A stretch of 64,000 bases of DNA from Pseudomonas frederiksbergensis (lineage in GTDB: Bacteria > Pseudomonadota > Gammaproteobacteria > Pseudomonadales > Pseudomonadaceae), in contig NZ_MOBR01000019.1 in NCBI RefSeq assembly GCF_003732705.1, positions 62,001 through 126,000 of the forward strand. Direction: 5' to 3'. The notes under the pieces are model-generated. The model ran no database searches and had not been told where the DNA came from. It saw nothing but the letters and a program-made list of their open reading frames with translations. The stretch's first letter is position 1. Every line of letters begins with the position of its first letter. Of the stretch, positions 24,523 through 32,373 are shown piece by piece. Both the position numbers and the translations under genes were made by a program.

Positions 24523-27048
24523 GTGTTGAAGAAAACCCTGTTCCAGTTGCACTGGTTTTTTGGCATCAGCGCGGGACTGGTCCTGGCCCTGATGGGTATA
24601 ACCGGTGCGGCCTATTCGTTTCAGGATGAAATCCTGCGGGCGTTGAACCCTCAAGTGTTGCAGGTCGAAAAGCAGCTCGCCGGTGTGCTGCCGCCTGCCG
24701 AACTGGTTGAACGTGTCGAAGCCGCCTCCGGCAAGAAAGTCTCGATGCTTTGGGTCGAGACCGACAGCGGTAACGCCGCACGCGTGATATTCACCCCGCC
24801 ACCGGGGGAACGTCGCGGGGAGATGCGCTACTTCGACCCGTACACCGCCGAATTCCTGGGTGACGCCACTGGCCAGGACTTCTTCAGCTTCGTGCTGCAA
24901 TTGCACCGCTTCCTGGCCATGGGTGACACCGGCCGACAGATCACCGGCGCGTGCACGCTGATCCTGGTGTTCTTCTGCCTGTCCGGCCTCTACCTGCGCT
25001 GGCCGCGCCAGTGGAACAAATGGCGGGCCTGGCTGACCCTGGACTGGAAGAAAAAGGGCCGCAGCTTCAATTGGGACCTGCACTCGGTGGCGGGCACCTG
25101 GTGCCTGATGTTTTATCTGTTGGCCGCACTGACCGGGTTGTCCTGGTCGTACGAGTGGTACAACAAGGGCCTGACCCAGTTGCTGTCCGATGCGCCGCAG
25201 AACGAGCGGGTTCGCAACCGTGGCCCAGCCCCGAGCGGCCCCGCGCCGAGCGCCGATTACGCGGCGATGTGGAGCAGCATCTACAGCGCCGCCGGCCCGA
25301 ATCTGTCCGCCTACAACATCCGCATGCCGCCCCTGGCTGGCCAACCGGCGACGGTTTATTACCTGCTGAACACCTCGCCCCATGACCGCGCGCTCAACGA
25401 GATCAGCCTCGATCCGGCGACCGGCATCGTCAAACGCCATGACCGCTACAGCGACAAGAGTTTCAAAGCGCAACTGTTGACCAGTATCTACGCGCTGCAC
25501 ACCGGCAGTTATTTCGGCATCGTCGGGCGGATCGTCCTGACCATCACCGCGCTGACCATGCCGCTGTTTTTCGTCACGGGCTGGTTGCTGTACCTGGATC
25601 GTCGACGCAAGAAACGCCAGATCAAGGATGCGCGCAAAGGCTTGGTGCAACCGGGCAGCGATGCGCCGGCCTGGCTGATTGGTTTCGCCAGCCAGAGCGG
25701 ATTTGCCGAACAACTGGCGTGGCAAACCGCCGGGCAATTGCAGGCCGCCGGGTTGCCGGTGAAGGTGCAGCCGTTGGCCAACGTCAGCGAGCAGGATTTA
25801 CAGGACTCGGACAACGCGCTGTTCGTGGTCAGCACCTTTGGCGACGGCGAAGCGCCGGACAGTGCCCGGGGTTTCGAACGCAAAGTGCTGGGCCGAGCGT
25901 TAAGCCTGGAAAGCCTGAACCACGCGGTGCTCGGTCTGGGTGACCGCCAGTACCAACACTTCTGCGGCTTCGCCCGGCGCTTGCACACCTGGCTCGGTGA
26001 ACATGGCAGCAAACCCCTGTTTGCCCCGGTAGAAGTCGACAGCGGCGACCCCTACGCCTTGCGTCACTGGCAGCAGCAACTTGGCCTGCTGACCGGCCAG
26101 GCACCTGTGGACACCTGGCAAGCACCCAGCTACGACAACTGGACCCTGGCCCGCCGCGAACTGATGAACCCGGACAGCTGCGGTTCGCCTGTGTACAAAG
26201 TCGGCCTCAGCGCCCCGAGCACCAGCAGTTGGCTGGCCGGTGACCTGGTGGAAGTGATGCCACGCAATTGCCCGTGGGCGATCGAGCATTTCCTCGATGG
26301 CCTGGGGATTGATGGCCGGGCCACGGTTGAGCTCGATGGATTGTCGCAACCGCTGGACCAGGCCCTCGCCAGTCGCCAAATGCCCGAGAACCGGGCGCAC
26401 CTGGTCGGCTTGCATGCCCAGGCGCTGGTGCAGGCATTAGTGCCGCTGGCGATGCGCGAATACTCAATTGCTTCAATCGCCGCCGACGGTGTTCTGGAAC
26501 TGATCGTCCGCCAGGAAGTGCACCCCGACGGTACGCTGGGCATTGGCTCTGGATGGCTGACTGAACACGCGCCGGTGGGTGGCAGCATCAGCCTGCGGGT
26601 GCGGCGCAACAGCGGTTTCCATCTGCCGGTGGAACCGGTGCCAATGATCCTGCTGGGCAACGGCACCGGTCTGGCCGGGCTGCGCAGTTTGCTCAAGGCA
26701 CGGATTGCCGACGGGCAACAACGGCATTGGCTGCTGTTTGGCGAGCGCCATCGTGAGCACGACTACTTGTGTCGCGATGAGTTGGAAGAATGGCTGATTG
26801 CCGGTGACCTGGAGCGGCTGGACCTGGCGTTTTCCCGGGATCAGGCCGAGAAGGTCTACGTCCAGGATCGCCTGCGCGAATCCGCCGACGAGTTGAAGAA
26901 ATGGCTGGCCGAGGGTGCGGTGATCTACATCTGCGGCAGCTTGCAGGGCATGGCCTCTGGTGTGGACCACGCGCTCAACGAAATACTCGGGATCGAAGAG
27001 GTAGACCGCCTGATCGAACAGGGCCGCTACCGCCGAGATGTCTATTAA
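24523..27048 (+). CDS. PepSY membrane / flavodoxin / FAD reductase fusion (iron-uptake oxidoreductase, PiuB-like)
   Basis: 841 residues from a GTG at 24523 (AAGGCGAG before it; TTG 24526 is the alternative). Residues 1 to about 390: a PepSY membrane region with four transmembrane helices (HWFFGISAGLVLALMGITGA, LILVFFCLSGLYL, WCLMFYLLAALTGLSW, LTMPLFFVTGWLL). Residues about 395-530: an FMN flavodoxin domain. Residues about 550-841: a CysJ-like FAD/NAD(P)H reductase (EYSIASIAADGVLELIVRQE, GNGTGLAGLR, YICGSLQGMASGVDHAL). The array suggests electron flow from NADPH across the inner membrane to reduce ferric siderophores. It follows piuA, as PA4513 accompanies PA4514 in P. aeruginosa. Confidence 0.9.
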   Translation: MLKKTLFQLHWFFGISAGLVLALMGITGAAYSFQDEILRALNPQVLQVEKQLAGVLPPAELVERVEAASGKKVSMLWVETDSGNAARVIFTPPPGERRGEMRYFDPYTAEFLGDATGQDFFSFVLQLHRFLAMGDTGRQITGACTLILVFFCLSGLYLRWPRQWNKWRAWLTLDWKKKGRSFNWDLHSVAGTWCLMFYLLAALTGLSWSYEWYNKGLTQLLSDAPQNERVRNRGPAPSGPAPSADYAAMWSSIYSAAGPNLSAYNIRMPPLAGQPATVYYLLNTSPHDRALNEISLDPATGIVKRHDRYSDKSFKAQLLTSIYALHTGSYFGIVGRIVLTITALTMPLFFVTGWLLYLDRRRKKRQIKDARKGLVQPGSDAPAWLIGFASQSGFAEQLAWQTAGQLQAAGLPVKVQPLANVSEQDLQDSDNALFVVSTFGDGEAPDSARGFERKVLGRALSLESLNHAVLGLGDRQYQHFCGFARRLHTWLGEHGSKPLFAPVEVDSGDPYALRHWQQQLGLLTGQAPVDTWQAPSYDNWTLARRELMNPDSCGSPVYKVGLSAPSTSSWLAGDLVEVMPRNCPWAIEHFLDGLGIDGRATVELDGLSQPLDQALASRQMPENRAHLVGLHAQALVQALVPLAMREYSIASIAADGVLELIVRQEVHPDGTLGIGSGWLTEHAPVGGSISLRVRRNSGFHLPVEPVPMILLGNGTGLAGLRSLLKARIADGQQRHWLLFGERHREHDYLCRDELEEWLIAGDLERLDLAFSRDQAEKVYVQDRLRESADELKKWLAEGAVIYICGSLQGMASGVDHALNEILGIEEVDRLIEQGRYRRDVY

Positions 27049-27053
27049 GGCCA

Positions 27054-27263
27054 CCCCTCACCCCAGCCCTCTACCCAAAGGGGAGAGGGCGCCGACCGCG
27101 GTGTCTCGCGCTATCCATCGACCTGAAAAACCGAGTCGAGCTCAGGTAATGGAAAACGACAAAGATCAGCTCAGCGGCTTAGAGTTGAACTCAGGATTTG
27201 AACGGCATGAAGATCGGCTCCCTTTCCCCCTCGCCCCGCTGGGGAGAGGGTTGGGGTGAGGGG
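27054..27263. repeat. MITE-like palindromic element, copy 1 (210 bp)
   Basis: Ends are inverted: CCCCTCACCCCAGCCCTCT at 27054-27072 and AGAGGGTTGGGGTGAGGGG at 27245-27263. Each end carries its own small CCCT...AGGG-type hairpin. The centre has about 1.7 copies of a 48-bp unit with GAGCTCAGG or GAACTCAGG starts and GATCAGCTCAGCG middles. A longer copy lies at 27717-27972 on the other side of the DUF559 gene. Confidence 0.85.
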
Positions 27264-27333
27264 TCGATTTCAAGACAACCCCAAAATCCCTGACTACAGT
27301 AAAACCTCCATCCCCTTCACAAGGACGTGAAGC

Positions 27334-27699
27334 ATGCCCACTCGCCCCACGCTAAATCAACGCCAATTCGCCCGCCATCTGCGCACCAACCAAACCGACT
27401 GCGAACTCCTGCTCTGGCAGAAACTACGCGCACGACAAATCGCCAATCTGAAATTTCGTCGGCAGTTTCCATGCCTGCCGTACGTGCTGGATTTCTACTG
27501 TGCCGAATTGAAACTGGCGATAGAACTTGATGGTGGGCAGCACTATGAAACGGCGGGCAGGATTCATGATCAGCGGCGCACGCTTTACCTTCAGCAGTGT
27601 GGGATTGAGGTATTACGGTTTAGCAATTTGGAAGTCATTGAACAGATGAGTGATGTGTTGGAACAGATCATCAGGATTGCTGCGAATCGGATGCCGTGA
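27334..27699 (+). CDS. DUF559 (Vsr/PD-(D/E)XK-type endonuclease-like) protein
   Basis: 121 residues. The DUF559 pattern is complete: LRTNQTDCELLLWQKLRARQ, KFRRQFPCLPYVLDFYC, LAIELDGGQH, the RR.LYLQQCGIEVLRFSN segment and a final helix. The D in VLDFYC, the E in LAIELDG and the following His form a nuclease-like active site, as in the very short patch repair fold; activity and substrate are unknown for the family. AAGGA precedes the ATG. The gene lies between two direct copies of a MITE-like repeat, which suggests a moving or moved unit. Confidence 0.87.
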   Translation: MPTRPTLNQRQFARHLRTNQTDCELLLWQKLRARQIANLKFRRQFPCLPYVLDFYCAELKLAIELDGGQHYETAGRIHDQRRTLYLQQCGIEVLRFSNLEVIEQMSDVLEQIIRIAANRMP

Positions 27700-27716
27700 T
27701 TCTGATCTGGAATCCA

Positions 27717-27972
27717 CCCCTCACCCTAACCCTCTCCCCAAAGGGGCGAGGGAACTAACCGAGGTGTCTTGCGCTATACATCGACCTGGAAAACCGAGTC
27801 GAACTCAGGCTTTGAAACAATAACGGTCAGCTCAGCGACTAATAGTCGAACTCAGGTATTGCAAACAACGAAAATCAGCTCAGCGATTTAAAGTCGATCT
27901 CAGAATTTGAACAGTATGAAGATCAGCTCCCTTTCCCCCTCTCCCCTCTGGGGAGAGGGCTGGGGTGAGGGG
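27717..27972. repeat. MITE-like palindromic element, copy 2 (256 bp)
   Basis: Same ends as copy 1 (CCCCTCACCCTAACCCTCTC at the left, GGGGTGAGGGG at 27962-27972). The centre has one more 48-bp unit than copy 1: GAACTCAGG..., GAACTCAGG..., GATCTCAG..., each with TCAGCTCAGCG-like middles. It ends nine bases before the phoD stop. Confidence 0.85.
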
Positions 27973-27980
27973 TGGATCTA

Positions 27981-29522
27981 TCAGACAGGTTGCAGTCGCT
28001 GCTCAAACACACTCACCCCATCCAGATCCCGCAATACCACGCTCATATCCCCACTCTGCCCATCAATATTCACCTCACCAAAAAACTGAAAACCGGCAAA
28101 CGGCGAGGTGTTTTGCGCCGGCGGTGCTTTCTCGAACACCACTTCTGGACCGAAGGTTTTATCCAGCGGATTCGGTCCGAAGCTGCCGGCATTCAACGGC
28201 CCGGCGACAAACTCCCAGAACGGTTCGAAATCCTGGAACGCCGCGCGATCCGGGTGATAGTGATGCGCCGCGCAGTAATGCACATCCGCCGTCAGGAACA
28301 CAAAGTTGCGCACCTGCTGCGCCCGCAAAAATCCGAGCAGTTCTGCGATTTCCAACTCACGACCCTGGGCCGGTCCCGGATCGCCATTGGCCACCGCTTC
28401 CCAACGAGCGACACCCGGACTGACTTCACCGTCGGGCACGCCGAGGCCGATCGGCATGTCGGCGGCGATGACTTTCCATTGCGCATTCGAGGCTTTCAAC
28501 GAAGCCTTCAACCAATCCAGCTGCTCACGCCCGAGGAAGGGTTTTTCGCCGCCCAAATTGTCATCATTTGCCCCGCGGTAACTGCGCATATCGAGCACAA
28601 ACACATCGAGCATCGGCCCATAGCTCAGCTTGCGATAAATCCGCCCACCGTTGTCGGCGCTCTGCAAACGCATCGGCGCGTATTCGAGCCAGGCTTGCCG
28701 CGCGCGGCCGACCAGGCTGTGGATATCTTTGCTCTTGTAGCGCTCGTCCAGTTGCTTGCCCGGCGACCAGTTGTTCACCACTTCGTGGTCGTCCCACTGC
28801 CAGATCTGCGGCACTTCGGCGTTGAAGCGGCGGATGTTTTCGTCCATCAGGTTGTAGCGATAATTGCCGCGATACTCGTCGAGGGTTTCGGCGACTTTGC
28901 TCTTGGCTTCGCTGGTGATATTGCGCCACACCCGACCGCTCTCGGTGGTGAGTTGCGCCGGCACCGGGCCGTCGGCGTAGATGGTGTCGCCGCTGTGGAT
29001 AAAAAAATCCGGCAGGCGCAAGCGCATGGCTTCGTAGATGCGCATCCCGCCGATGTCCGGGTTGATGCCAAAGCCCTGGCCGACGGTGTCACCGCTCCAG
29101 ACAAACCGAATATCGCGACGCGCCGTCGGCACGCTGCGCAAGTGGCCGAACCAGGGTTCACTGGCGACCCCGTTCTGGGCATCTTCGAAGTGCACGCGAT
29201 AGAAAATCGCCTGGTCGGCGGGCAGGCCGGTGAGTTCGACCCGTGCGGTGAAGTCAGTGCGTGAATCCGCCAAGGGCGAAACAAAACGACGCGGGTTGGT
29301 GAACAGGCTGCGGGTGTCCCATTCCACCACCATCCGCGCGGGACGATCGCTGCGGCTCCAGACCATCGCCCGGTCGCCCAGCAGATCGCCGGACTGCACG
29401 CCGTCGGTGAGTTGCGGGCGATCCTTGACCGAGGCGATCACCGCCGGGGCCAGGCCGGGCAACAACAAACCGGCGCCGACCGCTTGCATGACGCGACGGC
29501 GACCGAGGTTGAATTCGCTCAT
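27981..29522 (-). CDS. phoD: Alkaline phosphatase D (PhoD family)
   Basis: 513 residues. N-terminal Tat-like signal (GRRRVMQAVGAGLLLPGLAP) suggests export in folded form. A PhoD_N domain follows (GVQSGDLLGDRAMVWSRSDR). The metallophosphatase core has FVWSGDTVGQG, FIHSGDTIYADGP, WDDHEVVNNW and LTADVHYCAAHHY. PhoD releases phosphate from mono- and diesters using Ca and Fe in known members. The ATG at 29522 after AGGGAGAACACC was chosen over an in-frame start at 29627. It is a single gene between repeats; I saw no clear Pho box but did not search for one exhaustively. Confidence 0.93.
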   Translation of the reverse strand: MSEFNLGRRRVMQAVGAGLLLPGLAPAVIASVKDRPQLTDGVQSGDLLGDRAMVWSRSDRPARMVVEWDTRSLFTNPRRFVSPLADSRTDFTARVELTGLPADQAIFYRVHFEDAQNGVASEPWFGHLRSVPTARRDIRFVWSGDTVGQGFGINPDIGGMRIYEAMRLRLPDFFIHSGDTIYADGPVPAQLTTESGRVWRNITSEAKSKVAETLDEYRGNYRYNLMDENIRRFNAEVPQIWQWDDHEVVNNWSPGKQLDERYKSKDIHSLVGRARQAWLEYAPMRLQSADNGGRIYRKLSYGPMLDVFVLDMRSYRGANDDNLGGEKPFLGREQLDWLKASLKASNAQWKVIAADMPIGLGVPDGEVSPGVARWEAVANGDPGPAQGRELEIAELLGFLRAQQVRNFVFLTADVHYCAAHHYHPDRAAFQDFEPFWEFVAGPLNAGSFGPNPLDKTFGPEVVFEKAPPAQNTSPFAGFQFFGEVNIDGQSGDMSVVLRDLDGVSVFEQRLQPV

Positions 29523-29589
29523 GGTGTTCTCCCTGAAAAAGGGAAACTTAAGCACGTGCGCATGACGCCCGTGTGAAAACACAGTCCCT

Positions 29590-29681
29590 TGTAGGAGCGA
29601 GGCTTGCCCGCGAAGGCTGTGTGTCATTCAACATCGATGTTGAATGTGATGGCCTCTTCGCGGGCAAGCCTCGCTCCTACA
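29590..29681. repeat. REP-type inverted repeat between phoD and fruA
   Basis: Arms TGTAGGAGCGAGGCTTGCCC and GGGCAAGCCTCGCTCCTACA are exact reverse complements. The inner spacer holds a further ATTCAACATCGATGTTGAAT palindrome. It fills the gap upstream of phoD and downstream of fruA. Confidence 0.9.
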
Positions 29682-29692
29682 GGGGGTGGGTG

Positions 29693-31420
29693 TCAGGCGT
29701 TGACGGGCTCTATCGCCAACTCCACCTCTTCCGGCCGTTTCAACACCGCATACACCACCGCCGTCAACAAGCTTCCGGCCACGATGGCGAGTAGATACAG
29801 CAGCGCATGGTTGATCGCATTCGGGATCATCAACACAAACAACCCACCATGCGGCGCCATCAGCTTGCAGCCGAAATACATCGACAATGCACCGGTCAGC
29901 GCGCCACCGGCGATGCTTGCCGGGATCACCCGCAACGGGTCTTTCGCGGCAAACGGAATTGCGCCTTCGGAGATGAAACACAACCCCAGCACAAACGCGG
30001 CTTTACCCGCCTCGCGCTCGGTCTGGGCGAACTTGCGGCGGGCAATAAACGTCGCGATACCCAGGCCAATCGGCGGCACCATCCCGGCGGCCATGGTCGC
30101 GGCCATCGGCGCATAACTCTGCGATGCCAGCAGCCCCACGGAGAACGCATAAGCAGCCTTGTTGATCGGCCCGCCGAGGTCGACGCACATCATGCCGCCG
30201 AGCAACACGCCGAGCAGAATTGCGTTGGTGGTGCCCATGCTGTCGAGGAAGTGTGTCAGCCCCAAAAGCATCTCCGCGACGGGTTTGCCGACCACGTAGA
30301 TCATCACCAGACCGGTGAACAAACTCGCCAGCAACGGGATGATCAGGATCGGTTTGAGCGCTTCAAGACTCTGCGGCAACCGCGCATAACGATTGATCGC
30401 CTGGGCCGCGTAACCGGCGATAAAACCGGCAATGATCCCGCCGATAAAACCGGCGCCCAGGGTGCTCGCCAACAGACCACCAATCATCCCCGGCGCCAGG
30501 CCCGGACGGTCGGCGATCGAGTAGGCGATGTACCCTGCGAGCAACGGCACCATCAGCTTGAACGCGGTTTCGCCGCCGATCTGCATCAGCGCCGCAGCGA
30601 GCGTGCCCGGCTCCTTGAACGCGGTGATGCCGAACACGAACGACAGCGCGATCATCAAACCGCCCGCCACCACCATTGGCAGCATGAACGACACACCGGT
30701 CAGCAGGTGTTTGTAGACGCCGGTCTTCTCTTGCTTGGCCGGGCCTTTCGAACCGCTCGCGGCGGTTTCCTGCTTGCCTTCGGCCAGGGCTTTGTTAAGC
30801 GTGGCCTCGGCTTGTTTCAATGCGATGCCGGTGCCGCAGCGGTAAATCTTCTTGCCGGCGAAACGCTCGGTAGCGACTTCGATATCGCAGGCCAGCAACA
30901 CCACGTCAGCGTCGGCAATCGCCGCCGCGCTCAGGGGATTGCGCGCACCGACCGAGCCTTGGGTTTCGATCTGCACGTCATAACCCAGACGCTTGGCCGC
31001 TTGCTGCAAGGCTTCGGCGGCCATGAAGGTGTGGGCGACGCCGGTCGGACAGGCAGTGATCGCCACCAGACGCGGGGCATTTTGCGTCACTGCAACCTCT
31101 TCGGCCGCCACGTAGACCTCAGCCTCTTGCGCCCCACGCTGCAGCACGGCTTCAACATCTTGCAGGGCCTGGGCCGGAGTGCTGCGGAACACCCGTTTGC
31201 CGACAAATCGCGACATATCCACAGGCGCGCTGGTCACCAGCAACACCCACTCGGCGGACTCAATGGTGGCCGCCGACAACTGACGTTCCGGGTGCGCCGC
31301 GTCGTTCACTTCGACGCAGGTGCTCCAGCCCTGACGCTGGGCGGCGGCATCGAGCAGCCGAGCGCACAGCACACTGGTGACCATGCCGTTCGGGCAGGCC
31401 GTAACAATGGCTAACTTCAT
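29693..31420 (-). CDS. fruA: Fructose PTS permease, EIIBC component
   Basis: 575 residues. Residues 1 to about 100 are a degenerate EIIB' domain (IVTACPNGMVTSVLCARLL). Residues about 115-210 are the active EIIB, with the phosphocysteine in ITACPTGVAHTFMAAEAL. From about 235 comes EIIC, with eight to ten membrane helices. It phosphorylates fructose to fructose 1-phosphate during import. Third gene of fruBKA, 11 bases after fruK. The order and fused EI-HPr-EIIA match the known Pseudomonas fructose system. Confidence 0.95.
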   Translation of the reverse strand: MKLAIVTACPNGMVTSVLCARLLDAAAQRQGWSTCVEVNDAAHPERQLSAATIESAEWVLLVTSAPVDMSRFVGKRVFRSTPAQALQDVEAVLQRGAQEAEVYVAAEEVAVTQNAPRLVAITACPTGVAHTFMAAEALQQAAKRLGYDVQIETQGSVGARNPLSAAAIADADVVLLACDIEVATERFAGKKIYRCGTGIALKQAEATLNKALAEGKQETAASGSKGPAKQEKTGVYKHLLTGVSFMLPMVVAGGLMIALSFVFGITAFKEPGTLAAALMQIGGETAFKLMVPLLAGYIAYSIADRPGLAPGMIGGLLASTLGAGFIGGIIAGFIAGYAAQAINRYARLPQSLEALKPILIIPLLASLFTGLVMIYVVGKPVAEMLLGLTHFLDSMGTTNAILLGVLLGGMMCVDLGGPINKAAYAFSVGLLASQSYAPMAATMAAGMVPPIGLGIATFIARRKFAQTEREAGKAAFVLGLCFISEGAIPFAAKDPLRVIPASIAGGALTGALSMYFGCKLMAPHGGLFVLMIPNAINHALLYLLAIVAGSLLTAVVYAVLKRPEEVELAIEPVNA

Positions 31421-31431
31421 GACAACCCCTC

Positions 31432-32373
31432 TTATTGTTCTGTCAGGAGGCGCACGCGCACGCCCTGTTCGAGTTGCGTCAACTGCGCGGCATCATTGAT
31501 GCCGAAACCGATTTGCGTGACCGCCATCGCGGCAATCGCCGTGGCGGTGCGCAGAGTCTGTTCGGGCGTATCGGCGCTGAGCAAACCGTGGAGCATCCCC
31601 GCCAATAGCGAATCACCGGCGCCCACCGTGCTGACCACACTGACCCTCGGCGGCGTGGCATGCATCGCCGCGCCGACACTGAACCAATTCACCCCGTCGG
31701 CCCCGTGGGAAATCACCACGTGCTCGATGCCTTGGGCGTGCAAGCGGCTCGCGGCTTCGGCCTGGGCCGCCACCGACACCACGTCGCAATCGAGGGCATC
31801 GGCGAGTTCTTCGGTGTTGGGTTTGATCAGCCACGGACCTGCCGCCAGCCCTGCACGCAAGGCTTCGCCACTGGTGTCCAGCGCCACGTTCAAACCGAGG
31901 TTTTTCAGGCGAGCGATCAAGGCCTGCAACCACTGCGGACTGACACCGCGGGGCAAACTGCCGGCGACGACAACGGCGTCATGCCCCGGCGCGATCTGAT
32001 CCAGGCGATCCAGTAACGCCTGCTGCGCCGCTTCATTCACCTGCGGGCCCGGACCGTTGATGTCGGTGATGCGCCCGTTGCTTTCCGCCAGTTTGATGTT
32101 GCTGCGGGTCTCGCCCGGCACGCGAATGAACGCGTCGACGAAACCGCGTTTGGCGAACAGGGTTTCAAACGCCTGAAGATTGTCTTCGCCGAGAAAACCG
32201 CTGACGGTCAGTTGATGCCCGAGATCGGCCAGCACCTGCGCCACGTTCACGCCTTTGCCGGCGGCGTGGGTGTGCATCTCGTCGCTGCGGTTGACCTGAC
32301 CGGGTGTCAGCACCGGCAATTGGACGGTGAGGTCCAGTGCCGGGTTGAGGGTCAGGGTTAGAATCTTGGCCAT
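31432..32373 (-). CDS. fruK: 1-Phosphofructokinase
   Basis: 313 residues of the PfkB ribokinase family. N-terminal LTLNPALDLTVQL, the GKGVNVAQVLADLG sugar-binding segment, and the C-terminal catalytic STVGAGDSLLAGML with the base Asp. It converts fructose 1-phosphate to fructose 1,6-bisphosphate with ATP. The ATG overlaps the fruB stop by one base, so translation is coupled. Fructose 1-phosphate, its substrate, is also the inducer of FruR/Cra. Confidence 0.95.
   Translation of the reverse strand: MAKILTLTLNPALDLTVQLPVLTPGQVNRSDEMHTHAAGKGVNVAQVLADLGHQLTVSGFLGEDNLQAFETLFAKRGFVDAFIRVPGETRSNIKLAESNGRITDINGPGPQVNEAAQQALLDRLDQIAPGHDAVVVAGSLPRGVSPQWLQALIARLKNLGLNVALDTSGEALRAGLAAGPWLIKPNTEELADALDCDVVSVAAQAEAASRLHAQGIEHVVISHGADGVNWFSVGAAMHATPPRVSVVSTVGAGDSLLAGMLHGLLSADTPEQTLRTATAIAAMAVTQIGFGINDAAQLTQLEQGVRVRLLTEQ

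Noticed and set aside
27054..27972. CRISPR-like spaced repeats around the DUF559 gene
   Set aside because: The 48-bp units are contiguous and unequal with no unique spacers, and no cas gene is present.
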